From: Candidatus Hydrogenedentota bacterium
GTDB lineage: Bacteria; Hydrogenedentota; Hydrogenedentia; Hydrogenedentales; SLHB01
Assembly: GCA_035416745.1 (NCBI GenBank)
Contig: DAOLNV010000016.1
Span: forward strand, 62,602 to 81,542
Reading direction: 5' to 3'
DNA: 18,941 bases
Shown: piece after piece, positions 14,245 through 18,941 of the stretch
How the letters are laid out: the number at the start of each line of letters is the position of its first letter
Numbering within the stretch: position 1 is the first letter of the stretch
Translations under genes and position numbers: made by a program
Notes under the pieces: generated by a model
Seen by the model: only the letters and a program-made list of their open reading frames with translations
The model's database searches: none
What the model was told of the DNA's origin: nothing

Positions 14245-15663
14245 ATGACCAATAGCGTTGCTGGAAATGCGCCGTTTCCAGATGCCGATATTCGCGTCAG
14301 CCGCGATCGCATGGCCGTATTCGTGAACAGTACCAGCATGCCCTCGGATCTTGATGCCTTTATCGCATGGGTGCACGATGAACTTGCCGCACGCGAAATA
14401 GCGCCGCACCTGATAAACGAAGGCATCGATGAGAAGATTCGCAAGGCGGCCGCCGAAGAAAACGCGATTCATGGCGTGCTCATTGCCGAAGGAAAACGGC
14501 CCGAGGCCCCCGTGGACGGCTACATCGAGTGGGCCGGAGACTTTTTCAAGTCGGGCTTCGTCGTGGACGAGGAGACGGGGGCGCTGAACTACCGGAAGCC
14601 GGCTGCTGAGCGCAGTGTTCACGCGGACCAGCGTCTGGCGACCGTGCATGCTCCCCAGCCCGGCGAGGACGGCATCGACGTATTCGGCAACCGCGTCGCG
14701 GGAAAGAAAGGCCGCTCGACGCACCTTCGTGCGGGGCGCAACGTCCGCCAGGAAGGTGATGAGTATTACGCGTCGCGCGATGGCCGCATTCAGTGGGACA
14801 GAAAATCGCTCTCAGTTGACGAAGTACTCGTGGTGCGGGGCGGCGTCGGTCTCAAGTCAGGCGACATTGACCACTTGGGCACGGTGATTGTTGAAGGGGA
14901 CGTCGGTCCCCGCAGCGTGGTACGCGCGACCGGCGATATAGAGGTGGAAGGGATTATCGAACAGGCCGATGTCGAGGCCGGAGGAAACCTTGTCGTTCGC
15001 GGCGGGATCATGGGCCGCGGAATAGACAAGATTCTTGTCGAGGGGCGTGTCCAGGCGAAGTTTGTCATCGATTCCGAAGTGGAAGCGGGGCACGACATCC
15101 TGATCGACCGTGAGATAGTTCAATCGCGCGTCAAATCCATGGGTTCCATCTCGATTCCAAATGGCCGCATCGTTGGGGGGGAAACCGTGGCGCGGGCGGG
15201 ATTCCTGGTGGGCCAGGTGGGCAGCGAGGCACTGGTGCCTACCGTGGTCACGGCGGGCCGCGATTTCCGGCTCGACGACAAGCTCCACATTCTTCGTGCG
15301 GAAATTGACGGCTTGTTTGCCCAACGCGAGCGGCTGCAGTTGAAGCTGCAGCTCGCCTCAAGACCCAAGCGGCTGCCAATACCGCGCCCGGAAGACATGC
15401 AACGCGAGGATACTCCCAGCTTGGCGGAAGAAGTGGAGGCGCTCGACCGGCAGATCCAGGCGCTGACGGCCGAAGCCGAGGGACTCAAGCTGCAGTCACA
15501 GTGCGACACCCGCGCCCGGCTTGAGATACTCAAGGTCGTCTATCCGGAAAGCTATCTTGGCCTGGGCGACGAACACCTCCATGTGCGCGAACGCTTCGAA
15601 GGGCCCGTGCACGCCCACCTGTCGGGCGGCAAAGTCCGGCTTCGGAGAGGGACCGAGGGGTGA
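14245..15663 (+). CDS. FapA family protein (DUF342)
   Basis: A 472-residue cytoplasmic protein of the FapA/DUF342 family. Residues about 10-190 are the N-terminal domain (PQPGEDGIDVFGNRV and AGRNV are typical). Residues about 195-345 form a right-handed beta-helix of short repeats with turns such as GTVIVEGDVG, GDIEVEGIIEQADVEAGGNL and VRGGIMGRG. Residues about 348-415 are a coiled coil (AEIDGLFAQRERLQLKLQL, then LAEEVEALDRQIQALTAEA), and a short beta domain ends the protein. Members are linked to flagellar assembly or polar localisation in Vibrio, but are widespread in bacteria with unknown roles, and no flagellar gene is near. ATG 14245 has GAGAGGG just upstream; an in-frame start at 14149 would lie in the terminator tail. 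The preceding hairpin suggests control by transcription attenuation. Confidence 0.88.
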   Translation: MTNSVAGNAPFPDADIRVSRDRMAVFVNSTSMPSDLDAFIAWVHDELAAREIAPHLINEGIDEKIRKAAAEENAIHGVLIAEGKRPEAPVDGYIEWAGDFFKSGFVVDEETGALNYRKPAAERSVHADQRLATVHAPQPGEDGIDVFGNRVAGKKGRSTHLRAGRNVRQEGDEYYASRDGRIQWDRKSLSVDEVLVVRGGVGLKSGDIDHLGTVIVEGDVGPRSVVRATGDIEVEGIIEQADVEAGGNLVVRGGIMGRGIDKILVEGRVQAKFVIDSEVEAGHDILIDREIVQSRVKSMGSISIPNGRIVGGETVARAGFLVGQVGSEALVPTVVTAGRDFRLDDKLHILRAEIDGLFAQRERLQLKLQLASRPKRLPIPRPEDMQREDTPSLAEEVEALDRQIQALTAEAEGLKLQSQCDTRARLEILKVVYPESYLGLGDEHLHVRERFEGPVHAHLSGGKVRLRRGTEG

Positions 15664-15703
15664 TGCCGGGGCAGCGCCGGGCGGACGATGGCGTCGCAGC
15701 GCG

Positions 15704-16411
15704 CTATACCGTTGCGCGCAGGATGGAGAACCCCACTCGGCGCATGGCTGCGCCGCCGTTGTGGAAAAACATGCCTTCGTAGTGGAATCCGCGCACGGCG
15801 ACATGGGTATGGCCGTAGTAGACGTCCGTGACGCCGGAATCCCGGCCGTGCCCGACATCGTCGAGGTAATGGAGCAACCGTTCCGCCACGGCCTTCCGAG
15901 GAAAGACAATGCGGGGGACCGTGCGGTGGGCTCCCAGCCAGAACGCCAGGTCGTAGATCCGGTTCACCAGCCTGCCGCGTTTGCGATCGAAATGCCATAC
16001 CCGCCTCGCGGCCTCGAATTCCGCCCGGGTCATCTTGCGGTCCGCCACATCACCATGAAGGAACACCGCGGCATTCAAGCGAAACAGGTCATGGTGGCAA
16101 CTGAGGTTTGGGGTGCTGGCCGCGAAAGCCTCCAGCCTGTCGATAAAAGGCCTGACGCTGTCGTGGTTGCCGAAAATATAGTGGAAATGGCAGTGGGGAT
16201 GACGCGCGACAAGGGTGCCCAGCCAGGCAATGGCCTCACGGACCGTGCGTTCCATGGATTCGAACACGCTCCATCGAAAGTCGACGATATCACCATTCAA
16301 GATACACGTGTCGGACTCCGAGATGGCCTGTTCGAGAGCGCGGGCGTGCAGGTGCGCCTCAGACCGTCTGCAAAAGAGGTGAAGATCAGAAACAACGCAA
16401 ACTCTTGCCAT
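15704..16411 (-). CDS. Calcineurin-like metallophosphoesterase (LpxH-like)
   Basis: A 235-residue two-metal phosphoesterase. All family motifs appear in order: DLHL (9-12), GDIVDF (40-45), GNHD (81-84), HGD (119-121) and GHTH (200-203). The DLHL plus HGD and GHTH pattern resembles UDP-2,3-diacylglucosamine diphosphatase (LpxH) of lipid A synthesis. The insertion around RLVNRIYDLAFWLGAHR (147-163) would fit the lipid-substrate cap, so LpxH-like activity is plausible but not proven. ATG 16411 gives the canonical start MARVCVVSDLHL; a TTG at 16441 is a weaker alternative. Its stop faces the FapA stop 40 nt away. A GT9 gene elsewhere in the window agrees with a lipopolysaccharide-bearing outer membrane. 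Confidence 0.88.
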   Translation of the reverse strand: MARVCVVSDLHLFCRRSEAHLHARALEQAISESDTCILNGDIVDFRWSVFESMERTVREAIAWLGTLVARHPHCHFHYIFGNHDSVRPFIDRLEAFAASTPNLSCHHDLFRLNAAVFLHGDVADRKMTRAEFEAARRVWHFDRKRGRLVNRIYDLAFWLGAHRTVPRIVFPRKAVAERLLHYLDDVGHGRDSGVTDVYYGHTHVAVRGFHYEGMFFHNGGAAMRRVGFSILRATV

Positions 16412-16832
16412 ACAATTTCTTACATTCCTATCGCAATGCAAACAGAGGGCTTCTGTGAAGGCTCTGGTTGACGTTGCGGGTGTTACTAACCCCCGAGCGC
16501 AGGCCCGCGCTCCGAGATGATCGGTTCCCGATGGGATCAGATGTTCCCGGTCGCTTATTTATACCCTGAAAAGGCCCAAACAGGCAAATCGGCTCATGCA
16601 GACAATAAAATCCATGGCGGTGGAGAGACAGGGCCGTTTGCCGTCACTCGGAGGCGCTGGCTTCTCATGCTCCGTGCGTGACCGGAGTTTGGGAAGAGTG
16701 AGCGAACGCTGGAGCATCCATCGGGTCCGTTTGACAGGCCGGAGCGGTGCGAGCCCGCGGATTGGCCCCGGCCTCGTATCTGGTGCATACTCATGCCATC
16801 TTCACAACCCATGAGCGCGAGGAGTGGCCGTC
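16412..16832. other. Divergent intergenic region with small hairpins
   Basis: This gap of 421 nt lies between the divergent phosphoesterase and ADP-ribosylglycohydrolase genes. GAGCGC (16495-16500) pairs with GCGCTC (16507-16512), and a short ATCGG/CCGAT hairpin lies in the following 30 nt. A perfect -35-like TTGACA at 16731-16736 has no -10 at the right distance. TTGGCC (16762-16767) and CATACT (16786-16791), 18 nt apart, are a weak promoter candidate for the + gene. I see no coding signal here. Confidence 0.4.
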
Positions 16833-18125
16833 ATGCCCTGTTTCCCCGATATTGAAGAACTGGCGCGCGAAGTGCATGCGTGGGGGGACCTGTGCCGCGA
16901 ACAAGGCGGCATGACCGCGCCGATTCTTGGCCGGTTGCGGCGCGAGCTGAAACGGGCGCGCCGGGAGTTGGCGCGCCTGCCCGGAGACCGCTCTCTGAAA
17001 GCCGCGGAACCCGATGACCTCAAGAGGCTCCGCGCATTGCGCCCCGCGGGTCCGCGCATCATGGCGAAGACACTTGCAGGCGCCGAGTACCGGCGGCGTC
17101 TCAAAGGCGCGTGGCTGGGGCGTGCCGCGGGCTGCACCCTTGGCGCCCCGGTCGAGAATTGGTCGATAGAGGCCATGGAACAACTCGCCAAGAGGTGCGG
17201 TGTGCCGTTTCCTCCCGAGGATTATTGGCCCGGCCATCCGGAACCGGAGCGGCCCTGTTATGGCGTCTCGCGGGTGAGGGACTTTCTTAAGGGGCATATG
17301 TGCGGCATCCCGGCCGACGACGACCTCGGCTACACGCTTCTGGGGCTGCTGATCCTCGAGACTTACGGTTCCGAGTTCACGACGGAGGATGTCGGCAAGG
17401 CCTGGGTCGAGTACCTCCCCATCGCCTGTACGGCCGAACACGTCGCGCTCGAGAATCTGAAACGCGGCGTGCCGGCCAGGCGCGCCGGCGTCATCGATAA
17501 TCCTTATCTCGAATGGATTGGCGCTGATATTCGGTGTGACCCGTGGGCCTATGCCGCCCCCGGTTGGCCCGAAAGAGCCGCCGAAATGGCCTACCGCGAC
17601 GCGTACCTTTCCCACCGGCGCAACGGCGTCTATGGCGCGATGTTTTTCGCCGCGGCCATCTCGGCAGCGTTCGTGCTTGAGGACCCGCTGGATGCCGTCG
17701 GTATAGGTCTTACGGAGATCCCCGCCGAATGCCGCCTCGCCAAAGACATCCGATGGGCCCTCGGGAAAACCAAGTCGCTTTCGGGCTGGCAGGAAGCCCG
17801 TGCTCTTGTCGACGGGCGGTTTCAGGGGATGCACGCCGTTCATACCAACAACAACGCGTGTCTTACGGTGTTCGGACTCGCCCTCGGCGGCGGCGATTTT
17901 ACCCGCACCATCGGCACGACCGTGGCCATGGGCCTCGACAACGACTGCACCGCCGCAACAGGCGGTTCCCTGCTCGGAGCGGTGCTGGGTATTGGCCGCG
18001 TCCCCGAGCACTGGTGGAAACCGTTCCGAAACCGGACGCATGCCTACCTCAGGAACGCTGCCGAGTTTCGGAATTCGGATATTGTCCGGAGATTCGAGGC
18101 GGTTCGCGTCACGCCTGAGCCCTGA
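16833..18125 (+). CDS. ADP-ribosylglycohydrolase family protein
   Basis: A 430-residue protein of the ADP-ribosylglycohydrolase (DraG/ARH) family, all-alpha with a binuclear metal site. The domain starts at about residue 82 with RRRLKGAWLGRAAGCTLGAPVE. The first metal motif is ADDDLGYTLL (161-170) in place of the canonical T-D-D-T; the second is GLDNDCTAATGGSLLGAVLG (367-386), with Cys where DxDT has Thr. Both variants are known to me from a bacterial subfamily, so activity is not excluded. The first 80 residues are an Arg/Lys-rich helical extension not typical of DraG. Family members remove ADP-ribose from Arg or Ser side chains or hydrolyse ADP-ribosyl small molecules; the substrate here is unknown. 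ATG 16833 has GAGGAG 8 nt upstream, preferred over GTG 16824. No ADP-ribosyltransferase gene is adjacent. Confidence 0.88.
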   Translation: MPCFPDIEELAREVHAWGDLCREQGGMTAPILGRLRRELKRARRELARLPGDRSLKAAEPDDLKRLRALRPAGPRIMAKTLAGAEYRRRLKGAWLGRAAGCTLGAPVENWSIEAMEQLAKRCGVPFPPEDYWPGHPEPERPCYGVSRVRDFLKGHMCGIPADDDLGYTLLGLLILETYGSEFTTEDVGKAWVEYLPIACTAEHVALENLKRGVPARRAGVIDNPYLEWIGADIRCDPWAYAAPGWPERAAEMAYRDAYLSHRRNGVYGAMFFAAAISAAFVLEDPLDAVGIGLTEIPAECRLAKDIRWALGKTKSLSGWQEARALVDGRFQGMHAVHTNNNACLTVFGLALGGGDFTRTIGTTVAMGLDNDCTAATGGSLLGAVLGIGRVPEHWWKPFRNRTHAYLRNAAEFRNSDIVRRFEAVRVTPEP

Positions 18126-18253
18126 GACCATGCATGGCTAACCGCCGGATAGTGTGGAGCAGGGCAACAGAAGCGCTTTGGCATTCGGGACGCAGGCCCG
18201 GATTTCGAGACGCCCATCGGGTGAGATAAGACCGGCGCGTGCGTTATGCGTTA

Positions 18254-18393
18254 CAGCGCCAACGGCGCGAAACATGGCAGTCCAGGCTGAAGGTCTGGGG
18301 TCGATGTTTCGGGCCTTCAGCCCTCTTTTTTGTTTTAAACCATATCCCCTGGCCCTTCAGGCCAGGCTGGTATGTGACGCGCCGTTGGCGCTG
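18254..18393. repeat. REP-like palindromic element with perfect 16-bp inverted repeat
   Basis: The outer arms CAGCGCCAACGGCGCG (18254-18269) and its exact reverse complement (18378-18393) enclose 108 nt. Inside, GGCTGAAGG (18285-18293) pairs with CCTTCAGCC (18314-18322), followed by CTCTTTTTTGTTTT, which could act as a terminator. CCTGGCC (18348-18354) pairs with GGCCAGG (18360-18366). The GGCTGAAGG/CCTTCAGCC text is of a kind I recall as a dispersed palindromic repeat in PVC-like genomes; copy number cannot be seen here. Confidence 0.65.
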
Positions 18394-18464
18394 AAGAAGG
18401 CTTGGCAACGTGGTCACACGGGGGTGCGTGGCGCGATAACCGGGCTTGGCAGTGCTTCCGGGGA

Positions 18465-18494
18465 TTGGATATATTCGCTTTGGACATATTCGTT
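18465..18494 (+). promoter_or_regulatory. Tandem 15-nt direct repeats upstream of the TolC-family promoter
   Basis: TTGGATATATTCGCT (18465-18479) and TTGGACATATTCGTT (18480-18494) agree at 13 of 15 positions and end 3 nt before the predicted -35 box. The position and AT-rich content suit an activator site, but no regulator is known. Confidence 0.45.
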
Positions 18495-18497
18495 TTG

Positions 18498-18526
18498 TTG
18501 ACCATTGCCTTGCCCGCGCGTATGAT
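18498..18526 (+). promoter_or_regulatory. Predicted promoter of the TolC-family gene
   Basis: TTGACC (18498-18503) and TATGAT (18521-18526) are separated by 17 nt, the optimal spacing. The expected start is near 18533, about 88 nt before the ATG at 18621. Confidence 0.6.
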
Positions 18527-18620
18527 GTTTTTCTGTTACAAGGGTTTTTCCGAACGCTCTCTCGGAGCACGTGATTCGCGCCGGGAATGTTGCGAGTAAA
18601 CCATGGGGATGGAGTCAGTC

Positions 18621-18941
18621 ATGACGCTCAAGTACGCTTCCATAATGTGCCTGCTTTGTTGCAGCTTCGCTTTCGCCGCCACGGAGCCCGGCCCCTTGCC
18701 GAGTCCCGAGCCTCCTCTGTCCGCGGAGCCGGGCGCGGCTCCCCAGGAGGAGTTTCGTGGCGTAGATGTTTTGATCAACGCAGCTCCCATGCAGGAAACG
18801 ATGAACGCCATCGAGGACTACCTGGCGAAGCACGCTGAACTGGCTGAACGGCCCGCCGGGGGCGAGGTGTTAAGGCTTACCGTGCAGGACTGCGTCAACA
18901 TGGCCCTCGAAAACAACGAGAAGATCTTTCAGGCCGAGAGC
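18621..18941 (+). CDS. TolC-family outer membrane protein, 5' part (runs off window)
   Basis: The frame is open for 107 codons to the right edge, so the gene is incomplete here. It begins with a signal peptide, a hydrophobic stretch IMCLLCCSFAFAA with cleavage near FAFA-ATEP. A Pro-rich linker and an acidic segment follow. LRLTVQDCVNMALENNEKIFQAES then matches the start of the outer membrane efflux (OEP/TolC) domain, where LTLxxAlxxALxxNpxI is the usual form. Such proteins form the outer membrane channel of efflux or type I secretion systems. The start is ATG 18621 with GGAG (18611-18614) 6 nt upstream; ATG 18603 and 18609 in frame would add short, less signal-like N-termini. The identification rests on one motif and the signal peptide. 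Confidence 0.65.
   Translation, partial: MTLKYASIMCLLCCSFAFAATEPGPLPSPEPPLSAEPGAAPQEEFRGVDVLINAAPMQETMNAIEDYLAKHAELAERPAGGEVLRLTVQDCVNMALENNEKIFQAES

Larger units (their letters stand above)
18126..18497. other. Repeat-rich intergenic region
   Basis: A gap of about 500 nt separates the ADP-ribosylglycohydrolase gene from the TolC-family gene. It holds the palindromic element at 18254-18393 and a tandem repeat at 18465-18494, listed separately. The first 125 nt show no supported feature beyond a CCATGCATGG palindrome near 18128. Confidence 0.4.

Noticed and set aside
16731..16736. Perfect TTGACA box upstream of the ADP-ribosylglycohydrolase gene
   Set aside because: No -10-like hexamer is found 16-19 nt downstream, so it is not called as a promoter.

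Overview
The window is high-GC bacterial DNA with a mix of housekeeping genes (7Fe ferredoxin, thioredoxin, aspartate-semialdehyde dehydrogenase, tRNA-Ser) and genes for exported or envelope functions (sialidase, GT9 and GT39 glycosyltransferases, two PIG-L deacetylases, an LpxH-like phosphoesterase, a TolC-type protein). This looks like a diderm, saccharolytic environmental bacterium. The abundance of sialidase/PIG-L genes and the intergenic palindromic repeats remind me of the PVC superphylum or Candidatus Hydrogenedentota. That is an inference from style only; there is no rRNA or other firm taxonomic marker here.

Layout. 1-60 holds the edge of a palindromic intergenic repeat. 326-670 (+) is fdxA, convergent with a minus-strand block: a homocysteine S-methyltransferase family protein and an exported sialidase (4-nt gap), and a GT9 glycosyltransferase directly behind a tRNA-Ser(GGA). 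4347-5908 (+) carries trxA and asd. A second minus-strand block (12903 back to 6040) contains an exported two-domain PIG-L deacetylase, a small PIG-L deacetylase, a nucleoside:H+ symporter-like MFS protein, a decayed GxxExxY gene between inverted repeats, and a GT39 membrane glycosyltransferase. 13047-15663 (+) has a lipoprotein-type tyrosine phosphatase, then a promoter-to-terminator unit of about 270 nt that folds extensively, then a FapA/DUF342 protein. A metallophosphoesterase (-) and an ADP-ribosylglycohydrolase (+) diverge around 16.4-16.8 kb. A repeat-rich gap of about 500 bp separates the latter from the 5' end of a TolC-family gene that runs off the right edge.

The strongest unexplained signal is at 13850-14150. 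A sigma70-like promoter is followed by a 15-nt match to the usual 16S anti-Shine-Dalgarno tail, a possible 40-codon ORF, a long nested set of helices forming a plausible three-way junction (13961-14116), and, with no gap, a 14-bp terminator-like hairpin ahead of the FapA gene. I do not recognise it as a known riboswitch or ncRNA class. Secondary signals are the GxxExxY pseudogene with imperfect terminal inverted repeats, a perfect 16-bp inverted repeat element at 18254-18393, and tandem 15-mers against the -35 box of the TolC-family gene.
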